Below, one piece after another: positions 25,338-34,086 of a DNA stretch of 64,000 bases; positions within the stretch are counted from its first letter, which is position 1; each line of letters begins with the position of its first letter. The notes under the pieces are model-generated. The model did no database searches, was not told the origin of the DNA, and saw nothing but the letters and a program-made list of their open reading frames with translations. The DNA is from Acidicapsa dinghuensis (GTDB lineage Bacteria; Acidobacteriota; Terriglobia; Terriglobales; Acidobacteriaceae): contig NZ_JAGSYH010000002.1 of assembly GCF_025685685.1 (NCBI RefSeq), positions 172,768-236,767 on the forward strand, read 5' to 3'. Both the position numbers and the translations under genes were made by a program.

Positions 25338-26353
25338 TTCTTGCAGGCGACGTAGGCGGCACCAAGGTTCACCTTGCGCTGTACGATTTCGATGGCGGCA
25401 GCCTCACCCACAAACGCGATGAGCGCTATCCCGCCAAGGACTACTCCGGCCTCGAAGACATCGTCCGCGAATTTCTCGCAGCTGACCAGGTCTCTTCAGC
25501 CTGCTTCGGCGTTCCCGGACCCGTGCGCGATGGCCGCCTGCGCCTCACCAATCTGCCCTGGACCCTCGACAGCCGCGAGATTGCACGCAACCTCTCCATC
25601 GACCACGTCTTCCTCATCAACGATCTCGAAGCGAACGGCTACGGCATCGCCGAGCTCAAGTCCAACCAGATCTACACCCTCTCCGAGGGCGATCCATCCC
25701 AGATCGGCAACCGTGCCCTCATCTCCGCAGGCACCGGTCTCGGCGAAGGCATCCTCATCTGGAACGGGCGCACCCACGTCCCCTATCCCTCCGAGGGCGG
25801 CCACGCCGACTTCGCCCCGCGCAACGAAGACGAAATCGATCTCCTCCGCTTCCTCAAGCAGAAGTACAACGGCCGCATAAGCTTCGAGCGCGTCGTCGCC
25901 GGCATGGGCATCACCAACATCTATGAGTTCTTGCGTGATGTCCGTGGTATGGAAGAGCCCAGCTGGCTCGCCGACCGCATCGCCAGCGAAGACCCCAACG
26001 CCGTCATCACCGAACTCGCGCTCTCCGCCAAATCCGAACTCTGCGAGCGCACAGTGGACATGCACGTCTCTGCCTATGGAGCCGAAGCCGGCAACCTCGC
26101 CCTCAAGATCCTCTCCATCGGCGGTATCTACCTCGGCGGCGGCATCGCTCCCAGAATCATCGAGAAACTAAAAGATGGCACCTTCATGCGTTCCTTCACC
26201 GACAAAGGCCGTCTAAGCCAGCTCCTCATCAACATGCCGGTGCGAGTCATCCTTGAATCCCGCGCAGCATTGCTAGGCGCGGCCGCCTACGCCGAAGCCC
26301 GCGCCGCCGAACTAAGCGGAGTCTCCCCCCGCGCCGCTTCCGTCGGGATCTGA
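25334..26353 (+). CDS. glk: Glucokinase
   Basis: 339 residues. Signatures: ILAGDVGGTKVHLALYDF (phosphate 1), CFGVPGPV, FLINDLEANGYGI with the catalytic Asp, SAGTGLGEGIL (adenosine region), and YPSEGGHADFAPR. This is the bacterial Glk family (hexokinase fold, no ROK zinc motif). It makes glucose-6-phosphate from glucose and ATP. The ATGA overlap with pgl ties it to the oxidative pentose phosphate genes, and the glucoamylase upstream would supply its substrate. Confidence 0.95.
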   Translation: MILAGDVGGTKVHLALYDFDGGSLTHKRDERYPAKDYSGLEDIVREFLAADQVSSACFGVPGPVRDGRLRLTNLPWTLDSREIARNLSIDHVFLINDLEANGYGIAELKSNQIYTLSEGDPSQIGNRALISAGTGLGEGILIWNGRTHVPYPSEGGHADFAPRNEDEIDLLRFLKQKYNGRISFERVVAGMGITNIYEFLRDVRGMEEPSWLADRIASEDPNAVITELALSAKSELCERTVDMHVSAYGAEAGNLALKILSIGGIYLGGGIAPRIIEKLKDGTFMRSFTDKGRLSQLLINMPVRVILESRAALLGAAAYAEARAAELSGVSPRAASVGI

Positions 26354-26576
26354 TCGCATGAAGCTCCGGGAAAACTAGTCTCTCTCCCTTCAGCTAACAA
26401 GGCGTCGTAACTCTGAAACTGTTCCGACGCCTCACAACCTATATAAGTTAGAACGAAATCTTCCAGATAACTTTAGCCCTTGGCTTTTCCCCATCCCGCT
26501 CATCATTGATCCTCCTAAACTGGATCACTCGGCATGAGACAAACTCTCATATCTCTATCGCATACAAGTTTAAAGC

Positions 26577-26916
26577 CAAACATATTTCCGGCAGCGCTCA
26601 GCAACGGCTCGGCGAGTGGTTCAACACCGCGTGCTTCACTCAGCCAGCATCTTTCACTTTCGGAAATGAGCCGCGCAACGACCAAACGTTGCGTGCAAAC
26701 GGCGTAGCCAACTGGGACGCCTCCGCATACAAGACCTTCTCCTTCACCCACAATGAAAACGTCAACCTTCAGTTCCGCGCCGAGTCCCTCAACCTCTTCA
26801 ACCGCGTGCAGTTCGGCTATCCCGGTCTGCAGCAGGGATCATCAAACTTCGGCATCGTCAGCAGCCAGCTCAACAATCCGCGCCAACTGCAGTTTTCCCT
26901 GCGCCTGAATTACTAA
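26577..26916 (+). pseudogene. C-terminal remnant of an Oar-like TonB-dependent receptor
   Basis: The peptide from about QQRLGEWFNTACF through FGNEPRNDQTLRANGVANWDASAYKTFSF, LQFRAESLNLFNRVQFG, FGIVSSQ and NPRQLQFSLRLNY matches the last barrel strands of acidobacterial Oar/TonB receptors, which are about 1000 residues long. Only about 110 residues remain. The frame opens at 26506, but the upstream codons no longer resemble a receptor, and no plug or signal region is nearby. I read it as a deletion remnant, not a functional gene. Confidence 0.75.
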
Positions 26917-26931
26917 TCCCCAAATTGGTCG

Positions 26932-26962
26932 AGGATGGCACGCCCACAAGGCGTCCCATCCT
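26932..26962. repeat. Long stem-loop after the TonB remnant
   Basis: 13-base arms with one mismatch (AGGATGGCACGCC at 26932-26944, GGCGTCCCATCCT at 26950-26962) and a CACAA loop, 16 bases after the receptor stop. It could be the old receptor terminator or a dispersed palindrome. Beyond it, 26963-27163 shows no credible gene. Confidence 0.55.
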
Positions 26963-27163
26963 TAGTACCACCGCAAATAAATCTGAATGCATCTTCCATC
27001 GCGTTTTTTACAGAGGACGGAGACAAGCCCCTCATCGAAACATCCAGCGCACTCCGGCGATGTGCGGCAATAACATTTACTGTTCCGCACAGGTTACGCA
27101 GCGCGCGACATATCGCGCAAAATCCTCTTCGGAGAACCAGTTATCTCGTCAATACTGGGCGAA

Positions 27164-27748
27164 TTAAAACCGAAGCACGATTCCGGTCGAAATCCTGCCA
27201 TTAGACGACACCAGATCGTGCAACTGATTGGTCTCTCCATCACCAGGCGTAAAGTTCGTGTGTAGAAAATCGCCGCTCACTCGCCACGCAATCCGAGGCA
27301 CAATGGATGTGTCGATTCCACCACCGATAGCCTCAGCCAGTGTGAAATCCGACTGAAGTGGAAACGTCTCACTGTAGCCGCCATTCATATGAGCGCCTCC
27401 AATCAGTCCATGGACAAACAGTCGATGACGCCCGAAGCGTTGCGCAATCTCAGGGCCAGCCATGAAGAAATACGTGTGCGGATGAATGACGCCTGGATCC
27501 GAGCGATAAAAACCCGAGCCATCAACCGCAACACTGATCCATGGCAGCACCCGGTGGCTGTACGCAATCTCCCAACCATTCATAACGCCAGTAAAGTCGT
27601 TGTCCTGATTGTGCGCGTAATCCCGGAACGCCAGGGAGTACCCTCCAAACAATCGGCTCGAAGAGTTGCCCTCACTGCGGTGAGGCACTTGCGCATAACA
27701 CACAGATCCGAGAGCGAGCAGAATAGTGCAAACCGTCTTGCCAATCAT
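27164..27748 (-). CDS. Small outer-membrane beta-barrel protein
   Basis: 194 residues. A signal peptide (MIGKTVCTILLALGSVCYAQ) is followed by alternating polar/aromatic strands (LFGGYSLAFRDY, WEIAYSHRVLPWISVAVDGSGFY, HTYFFMAGPEIAQRF, LFVHGLIGGAHMNGG, IAWRVSGDFLHTNF). The last residue is Phe (GIVLRF), the usual C-terminal signal for BAM-dependent barrels. The size fits an eight-stranded OmpA/OprF-N-like barrel. It is probably structural or a small pore in the outer membrane. It stands alone; no partner gene. Confidence 0.75.
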   Translation of the reverse strand: MIGKTVCTILLALGSVCYAQVPHRSEGNSSSRLFGGYSLAFRDYAHNQDNDFTGVMNGWEIAYSHRVLPWISVAVDGSGFYRSDPGVIHPHTYFFMAGPEIAQRFGRHRLFVHGLIGGAHMNGGYSETFPLQSDFTLAEAIGGGIDTSIVPRIAWRVSGDFLHTNFTPGDGETNQLHDLVSSNGRISTGIVLRF

Positions 27749-28174
27749 GTCTTACCTCGATCATTGGCGCTTACCAGGCAAGCAATATCAAATAGATCGA
27801 TGACGATGCGATTCTGTGCCGCCCAGCATGGAAACCGTCGGACAGCAGTCAGATAAGTTGTCACCTTAGACGGCTCGGCTTACAAGTCGAGAGCCAGATA
27901 TCTCTAAATCATCCGAGCTTTCAGCACGTCCTCGTCTTCATACTTCATGCAAAAAGTAGTAGGCAAGTGCCCGCATCGCGACCTCCGGCCTGTCCACCAC
28001 TCCCATCATGCTTCGCACACGTTCAATTCACCCGACAGATTCAGGCACTTCAGATAGTTCATCCAGGTATAGATTGCAACTGACTTATCATCGCCTCGAA
28101 TTTCACTTGTAACTTCCAAAATTCCGGCGTAAGCTGCCATATCGCAGGTAATACAGCCTGCGTAAATTCGAACA
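27749..28174. other. Intergenic region, no gene recognised
   Basis: Divergent spacer between the small barrel and the giant SBBP gene. Its composition is more AT-rich than the flanks. I see no gene and no strong hairpin; promoters for both genes must lie here. Confidence 0.4.
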
Positions 28175-28188
28175 TTGATCTAGATCAT
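28175..28188. promoter_or_regulatory. FNR/CRP-like palindrome upstream of the SBBP gene
   Basis: TTGAT-CTAG-ATCAT at 28175-28188 matches the FNR consensus TTGAT-N4-ATCAA in nine of ten positions and contains a perfect 12-base palindrome. It ends 27 bases before the ATG, so it would overlap the promoter or leader. A chance match is possible; no regulator gene is nearby. Confidence 0.35.
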
Positions 28189-28215
28189 TGCAAATCGCGC
28201 CTCTCGGGAGGTCGT

Positions 28216-31200
28216 ATGCCCCGCTTCTCTCCCCTTCTCCCGGCCGCCTGCATTTTGTTTTCCTCGTCCTTGGTGAACGCCGTCGCGCAAACGTCAAAGT
28301 CCACCCAGACTGCCGCGTTAGCCAACTACGGCAAGCTGCCTCTCAGCTTCGAACCCAACCAGGGCCAGGCCGATTCATCTGTCCAATTCCTATCTCGCGG
28401 CCAGGGATATTCCCTCCTCTTGCGCCCTGATCGTGCCGTTATTGCATTCACTGGCGCTGACTCTAAGTCACGGGAAAAAACCGCCATCCGCATAGCTCTC
28501 GACGACGCTAACCCGCATGCGGCTGTCTCCAGCGAAGACCAGCAAATCACCAGAACAAATTACTTTCTTGGCAGCGATCCTTCTCGCTGGCACACAAACA
28601 TTCCCAATTTCGGCCGCATCCACTATCACTCTGTCTATAACGGTATCGACCTCCTTTACTACGGCAACCAGCATCGCCTCGAACACGACTTCGTCATTGC
28701 TCCTCATGCTGATCCCACCCAGATCGTTCTCACCATCACAGGCGTGGATCATCTCACCGTCGATTCCGCAACAGGTGACCTCCTTCTCGCAGCGGCTCCC
28801 GGTCAGCCCGCATTACGCCTCCTCAAACCATTCACCTACCAGCCGCCGCTTCATTCCAGCGGCCCCCGCATCCCAATTCCATCCAGTTACCACCTTCTGG
28901 CAGAAAACAAAGTAGCCTTCACGATCGGCCATTACAAACCTGCACTCCCGCTCATCATTGATCCCGTTCTCGTCTATTCCACGTATCTAGGTGGCTCTGG
29001 CGTAGCAGGTCACGGAGGCGATCAAGGCAACGGCATTGCCGTCGATTCTGCCGGAGATGCCTACATCGTAGGCACCACCTACTCCACCGACTTCCCCGTA
29101 ACCAGCAACGCTTTCCAGCAGCAGAATAACTCCGCCACCGGCGACAGCACCGTCTTCATCAGCGAGCTCAACCCTACCGGCACCGCGCTCATCTATTCCA
29201 CCTACCTGGGCGGGTCAGGCGGCGATTTCGGCTACGGAATCGCCCTCGACTCCACGGGCAACGCCTACATCACCGGCGCCACCTACTCCGCAGACTTTCC
29301 CGCCACCTGCGGTGCCTATCAGACGACCAACCCCTCAACCACCGCCGGTGCACCCACGGCCTTCGTCGCAGCGATCCAGCCGGGCGGCGGTAACCTGATC
29401 TACTCCACGTACCTCGGTGGCTCTGGCAATCAGAACGCCACGCCGCTTGGAGACGTCGCCCAGGCCATTGCAGTTAATGCCACCGGCAATGCCTACATCA
29501 CCGGATATACTTGGTCCTCCAACTTCCCGGTATCGAGCCATGCCTTCCAGGCCGCCTTCGCCGGAACCTCTGCCACCTCCAATGCCTTCGTAACCGAACT
29601 CAACCCTACCGGCAACGCGCTCGTTTATTCAACCTACCTTGGCGGCAACGGAGCCAATCAGGCCGGCGATTACGGCAATGCAATCGCGCTCGACACCTCA
29701 GGCGATGTCTTCATCGCTGGCAGCTCCGGTTCCACCAACTTCCCCGTCACCAGTGGAGCGCTGCAGACCACGCTCAAAGGTCCATCCAACGCCTTCGTAA
29801 CCGAACTCAATCCTGCCGGCTCCGCTGAGGTCTATTCCACCTATCTTGGCGGCTCCGGCGTGCCCACCACTTTCTATGACAACGGCGTGCCCAATGACCC
29901 CGCCGGCACCGGCGGTCTCGGCGATTCCGCCCAAGCCATTGCCATCGATTCGCAAGGCAACGCCTACGTTGCAGGAATCACCAATTCCGGCAATTTCCCC
30001 CTTACCATCGGAGTGGTTGAGGGTGCCAGCAGCGGTCTCGGTGCCTACATAGGTCTTGTCCCCTATGGCGGCCCCTACACCATCGAGGTTGCCGCTTTCC
30101 CCCCCGGCGCCTTCCTCTCAAAGCTCAAGCCCGATGGTTCAGCCCTCATCTACTCCACCTACCTCGAAGGCCAGTCCACATCGATCAAGGGTTTGGCCGT
30201 CGATAGCGCCGGTGCTGCTTACATCACCGGCAGCACGCCCACTTTTATGGCGGGCATCTTCGGAGGCTTTCAATCCACTTCCGACGCGCTGCCCCTGCCC
30301 GCCTCGACCGGAAACTCGGCATTCCTCGTCAAGCTCGATCCCGCTGCGACGGTGTTCAACTACGCCACTCTGCTTGGTGGTAGTTCGAACGACGCAGCCT
30401 ATGCCCTCGCGCTCGATACCGCCGGTAACGTCTACCTTACCGGGTCCGCCAACTCGGCAGACTTTCCCACCACCAGCGGCGCCTTCCAGACGGAAAACAA
30501 TGCTGTCGCGCCAGCCAGCGGCAATGCCTTCGTCAGCAAGTTCTCGCTTCAGTCAGAAGCCAGCCAGACGGCCTACCCCACACAGACGTTTTCCAATATT
30601 CCGGTCAATCTCAGCGTCGTTGCCGACAATTCCTACTGGTACAACGACGGCACGTGCGACGAGCTTGTCATCGACATCGTGGTGGGTGTGGAAACGGGCA
30701 TCGACGGACCGCCTCCTACCGGCGACGTCCTCTTCTACGGACCCTGGTTAGACGAATACGATTACCCGATGACCGGCTCTTGGGGACCCGCAAGCCAGGT
30801 AACCCTGCAAGGTGTAGACGAGCCCCCAGGGGGAGGCTACCCAGCCGTCTCCGTCGAGTATGTAGGCGACTCGGTTTACCAGGCGGCGTCCCTTTCCTAT
30901 ACCGCCAACCAGCCGGCTTGCACCTCGAATATGCCAGATGCGAAGTCAAACGCGAGAATGGCAGCTCCGCAAATCCACTTCCAGCGGCAAACGGTGCAAG
31001 GCAAAACACCTGTGCTTCAGGATGGGATTTGGGATGCGAGTCGGCTCAACCCATCTTCAGCAAAACCGGCCGCACCCGGACCGAAGTTCACCCCGGCTCC
31101 AGCCAGCCGGCCTGAAAGCGGACAAAACCGGCTCAATCCGCAGCCACACAATATCCAGCCGGCGGACACATGCCTTGTCCCCCGTCAAACCGCCACTCCG

Positions 31201-33876
31201 GCCTTCTCGGTCGCTGCGGGAGCCTACACCTCGGTCCAGGCCGTCACCATCACCGACAGCGTAGCCAACGCGACCATCTACTACACCGCCGACGGCACCA
31301 CGCCAACGGCATCGTCCACTTTGTATGCCGGGGCGATCACTGTTTCTACTACCGAAACCATCAACGCCATCGCTATCGCCGCGGGCTATGAAAACAGCGC
31401 CGTCGCGTCAGCCACCTACACCATCATCACCCCGCAGCCACCCCTCGGCAACGTCAACATCGGCGCCAGCAACACAACTGCGATTACGCTGACCATCCTC
31501 AACGCGGGAACACTGGGTAGCATTTCCGTTGTGACTCAGGGAGCCACGAACCTGGACTTCACCAACGCTGGTGCAGGAACCTGCACCGTAGGAACCGCCT
31601 ACGTGGCCAACGCTACTTGCACGGTCAATGTAGCGTTTTCTCCCAAGTTCTCCGGTATCCGTTACGGCGCCGTGGTGCTCAGCGGCAATTCCGGAAACGT
31701 GCTCGCCACAAGCTACCTTCAGGGCACGGGATCGGGACCGCAAGCAAACTTCCTGCCAGGCACCGAAATCGCGATTGGCAGCACCTGGACGGGTGTCGGC
31801 GGATTGTTCGTCGATGAAAGCGGCAATGTTTACATCACCTCCAACGGCCAGAATTATAAGGAGACTCCGGCCGCAAACGGCTATGTACAGAGCACGTTCG
31901 TCATCAACGGCCGATCCGGCGGCCTCGTGATGGATGGAGCAGGCAACTTTTACATCAGCGAAAATACCAACGTCATTTACAAGGAAACACCGTCGGGAAG
32001 CGGCTATATCGAGACCACTATAGGGAGCGGCCTCAGCAAGCAGAATGCCCCCGTAGTGGATGGCAGTGGCAACGTCTTTATCTCCGATGCTCTCAACGGA
32101 CAGGTATTGAAGGAGACGCTATTGGCAGGCGGTTATACGCAATCCGTCGTCCTCACATGCGGAACTATTGGCATCCAGAGTTGTCCTTCTTCGGTCGCGG
32201 TGGATGGAAATGGAAACCTCTTCATCTCGGCTTACGACAATAGCCAGATTATCGAATTGACGCCGTCTGCAAGTGGTTACGTCCAGAGCAACCTGATTGG
32301 CAGCGGCCTCGTTTGGCCTTCGACTGTGGCGGTAGATGGAAACGGCAACCTCTATATCGCCGACACCCTCAACAACAGGATTGTTAAGGAGACCCTTTCG
32401 GCGGGCAACTACACCCAGAGCGTCGTGTCGAGCAGCAGCCTGAATGGGCCTTGGGTAGCCACCGTCGATAGCAGCGGAAACGTTTATATCTACGACACTG
32501 GCAACAACCGGATATTGAAAGAGGATCTCTCGGATCCGCCGGCGCTAACCTTCGCAACCACCAACTACGGCGTGACCAGCAGCGACAGTCCTCAGACGGT
32601 AACGGTTTCCAATAACGGCAATCAGTTGCTGAACTTTTCGGCGCTAACGTTTCCTACGGATTTTCCCGAGGCTAACGGTGCCACCGGAGCCTGCACTGCG
32701 AACTCGTCAGTCGCGGCAGAGGGAACCTGCACATTGCCGATCGACTTCACCCCGTCGGCGATGCTGAGCAGCGGCAACACGTCGGTGGTCCTTGACGAGA
32801 ACGTAACACTGACTACTAACACGCTGAACAAAACCGCAACCCAGCAGGCGATTGCGGTTACCGGAACTGAGACCTTTTCGCAAACCGCAACACCTGCCTT
32901 TTCCATTCCTCCAGGAATCTACACTTCAGCTCAAAGCGTAGTCATCACCGACGCGACAGCCGGCGCAACCATCTACTACACCATCAATGGCGCTACGCCC
33001 ACCGCTTCCTCCATGGTGTACATGGGTCCGATCACAATCTCGGCCACAGAAACCCTCCAAGCCATCGCGGTCACCCCCGACTACTCCAACAGCACCGTCG
33101 CTTCAGCCACCTACACCATCAACCTGCCGCAAGCAGCCACGCCATCGTTTTCACCCCCCGCCGGCACATACACGTCAACCCAAACCGTCACCATCACCGA
33201 CGCCATTCCAGGCGCAGCCATCTACTACACCACCGATGGCTCTATGCCGACGACTGCATCCACCCTCTACTCCAGCGCCCTCACCGTATCCGCAACGGAA
33301 ACCATCAACGCTATCGCCACAGCCTCCGGATACGTCAACAGCTCCGTCGCCTCCGCCACCTACACCATCACTCCGCCACCGACCTTCTCAGTCAGCACCT
33401 CGACCAACTCGCTCACCATCGCTCCCGGTCAGTCCGGCACCGTGACCATCTCCATCACTCCTCAGAATGGCTTCTCTGGCGTTACCAGCTTCAGTTGTTC
33501 AGGCTTGCCTGTCGGCGTTACGTGCTCTTTCATGCCTGCCACCGTCACTCCATCGGGAAGCGCAGCAATCACCACAACGTTGACCATATCGGCGTCATCG
33601 ACCGCCAGCCTTCCTCAGTCCGGCGAACGCCCCGGCTCACGCATACCAGAATCGACAGGACCGATCCTGGCCATCGCATTTCTTCTCTTCGGCAGGCGAC
33701 GAAGGCGCTTCTTCGGCAAATTCCTGCTCATAACCGCCATCGCCTCAACCTTCGCGCTCATCTCCGCCTGTGGCGGATCATCATCGACCCCGCCACCCGT
33801 AACCGCAAATATCTCAGTAGTCGCCACATCAGGCACAGTCCAGCAGACAATGCCCTTAACCATCACGATCCAATAG
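28216..33876 (+). CDS. Giant exported SBBP/NHL-repeat adhesin-like protein with chitobiase-C domains
   Basis: 1886 residues. Signal peptide, then a DUF7948-type N-domain (LPLSFEPNQGQADSSVQFLSRGQGYSLLL; about 35-250). Next come many SBBP beta-propeller repeats (pattern STYLGGSG...A.DS.GNAY..G.T.S.DFP; about 250-780). From about 990 there are three chitobiase/hexosaminidase C-terminal-like domains (IYYTADGTTPTASS, IYYTINGATPTASS, IYYTTDGSMPTTAS). The first is followed by NHL-like repeats (VDGNGNLYIADTLNNRIVKET) and an HYDIN-like beta sandwich. The end, about 1813-1886, has a hydrophobic segment, an RRRRR cluster, a second hydrophobic segment ending in Cys, and a short tail. It is probably surface-exposed or secreted and binds polysaccharide or protein. 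GGGAGG lies just before the ATG. Confidence 0.85.
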   Translation: MPRFSPLLPAACILFSSSLVNAVAQTSKSTQTAALANYGKLPLSFEPNQGQADSSVQFLSRGQGYSLLLRPDRAVIAFTGADSKSREKTAIRIALDDANPHAAVSSEDQQITRTNYFLGSDPSRWHTNIPNFGRIHYHSVYNGIDLLYYGNQHRLEHDFVIAPHADPTQIVLTITGVDHLTVDSATGDLLLAAAPGQPALRLLKPFTYQPPLHSSGPRIPIPSSYHLLAENKVAFTIGHYKPALPLIIDPVLVYSTYLGGSGVAGHGGDQGNGIAVDSAGDAYIVGTTYSTDFPVTSNAFQQQNNSATGDSTVFISELNPTGTALIYSTYLGGSGGDFGYGIALDSTGNAYITGATYSADFPATCGAYQTTNPSTTAGAPTAFVAAIQPGGGNLIYSTYLGGSGNQNATPLGDVAQAIAVNATGNAYITGYTWSSNFPVSSHAFQAAFAGTSATSNAFVTELNPTGNALVYSTYLGGNGANQAGDYGNAIALDTSGDVFIAGSSGSTNFPVTSGALQTTLKGPSNAFVTELNPAGSAEVYSTYLGGSGVPTTFYDNGVPNDPAGTGGLGDSAQAIAIDSQGNAYVAGITNSGNFPLTIGVVEGASSGLGAYIGLVPYGGPYTIEVAAFPPGAFLSKLKPDGSALIYSTYLEGQSTSIKGLAVDSAGAAYITGSTPTFMAGIFGGFQSTSDALPLPASTGNSAFLVKLDPAATVFNYATLLGGSSNDAAYALALDTAGNVYLTGSANSADFPTTSGAFQTENNAVAPASGNAFVSKFSLQSEASQTAYPTQTFSNIPVNLSVVADNSYWYNDGTCDELVIDIVVGVETGIDGPPPTGDVLFYGPWLDEYDYPMTGSWGPASQVTLQGVDEPPGGGYPAVSVEYVGDSVYQAASLSYTANQPACTSNMPDAKSNARMAAPQIHFQRQTVQGKTPVLQDGIWDASRLNPSSAKPAAPGPKFTPAPASRPESGQNRLNPQPHNIQPADTCLVPRQTATPAFSVAAGAYTSVQAVTITDSVANATIYYTADGTTPTASSTLYAGAITVSTTETINAIAIAAGYENSAVASATYTIITPQPPLGNVNIGASNTTAITLTILNAGTLGSISVVTQGATNLDFTNAGAGTCTVGTAYVANATCTVNVAFSPKFSGIRYGAVVLSGNSGNVLATSYLQGTGSGPQANFLPGTEIAIGSTWTGVGGLFVDESGNVYITSNGQNYKETPAANGYVQSTFVINGRSGGLVMDGAGNFYISENTNVIYKETPSGSGYIETTIGSGLSKQNAPVVDGSGNVFISDALNGQVLKETLLAGGYTQSVVLTCGTIGIQSCPSSVAVDGNGNLFISAYDNSQIIELTPSASGYVQSNLIGSGLVWPSTVAVDGNGNLYIADTLNNRIVKETLSAGNYTQSVVSSSSLNGPWVATVDSSGNVYIYDTGNNRILKEDLSDPPALTFATTNYGVTSSDSPQTVTVSNNGNQLLNFSALTFPTDFPEANGATGACTANSSVAAEGTCTLPIDFTPSAMLSSGNTSVVLDENVTLTTNTLNKTATQQAIAVTGTETFSQTATPAFSIPPGIYTSAQSVVITDATAGATIYYTINGATPTASSMVYMGPITISATETLQAIAVTPDYSNSTVASATYTINLPQAATPSFSPPAGTYTSTQTVTITDAIPGAAIYYTTDGSMPTTASTLYSSALTVSATETINAIATASGYVNSSVASATYTITPPPTFSVSTSTNSLTIAPGQSGTVTISITPQNGFSGVTSFSCSGLPVGVTCSFMPATVTPSGSAAITTTLTISASSTASLPQSGERPGSRIPESTGPILAIAFLLFGRRRRRFFGKFLLITAIASTFALISACGGSSSTPPPVTANISVVATSGTVQQTMPLTITIQ

Positions 33877-33978
33877 CGGTCGGCATCATTTGACCTGACT
33901 AGCAGAGAACCCTAAAGCTGGGCATCAAAAAGATCTCACTGCAGACGCACCGGGCACCACAGTCACAATCGCGCACAT

Positions 33979-34078
33979 CGATTGCGCTCTGCTCTACGCC
34001 GATTGCGCAACGTCGCACAGACATTGCGCAACGTCGGACGCGCATTGCACGTCGTCCGGCAAACATTGCGCAGTGCAA
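33979..34078. repeat. Five-unit 21-bp tandem array
   Basis: ATTGC occurs at 33981, 34002, 34023, 34044 and 34065, exactly 21 bases apart, within units resembling ATTGCGCAACGTCG. 21 bases is two helical turns and seven codons; both strands read as heptad peptides there. It lies between the convergent SBBP and rlmI-like genes and reaches to within ten bases of the latter's stop. Confidence 0.8.
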
Positions 34079-34086
34079 ATGACCGG

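Noticed and set aside
26401..26431. GGCGTCG/CGACGCC inverted repeat after glk as a terminator
   Set aside because: Seven-base arms with a 17-base loop and no T-run; too weak to call.
26925..27204. Two short open frames after the TonB remnant
   Set aside because: No ribosome site, no recognisable domain, and one begins inside the stem-loop.
33979..34078. CRISPR-like array
   Set aside because: The unit is 21 bases with no unique spacers of constant length and no cas gene in the window; it is a plain tandem array.
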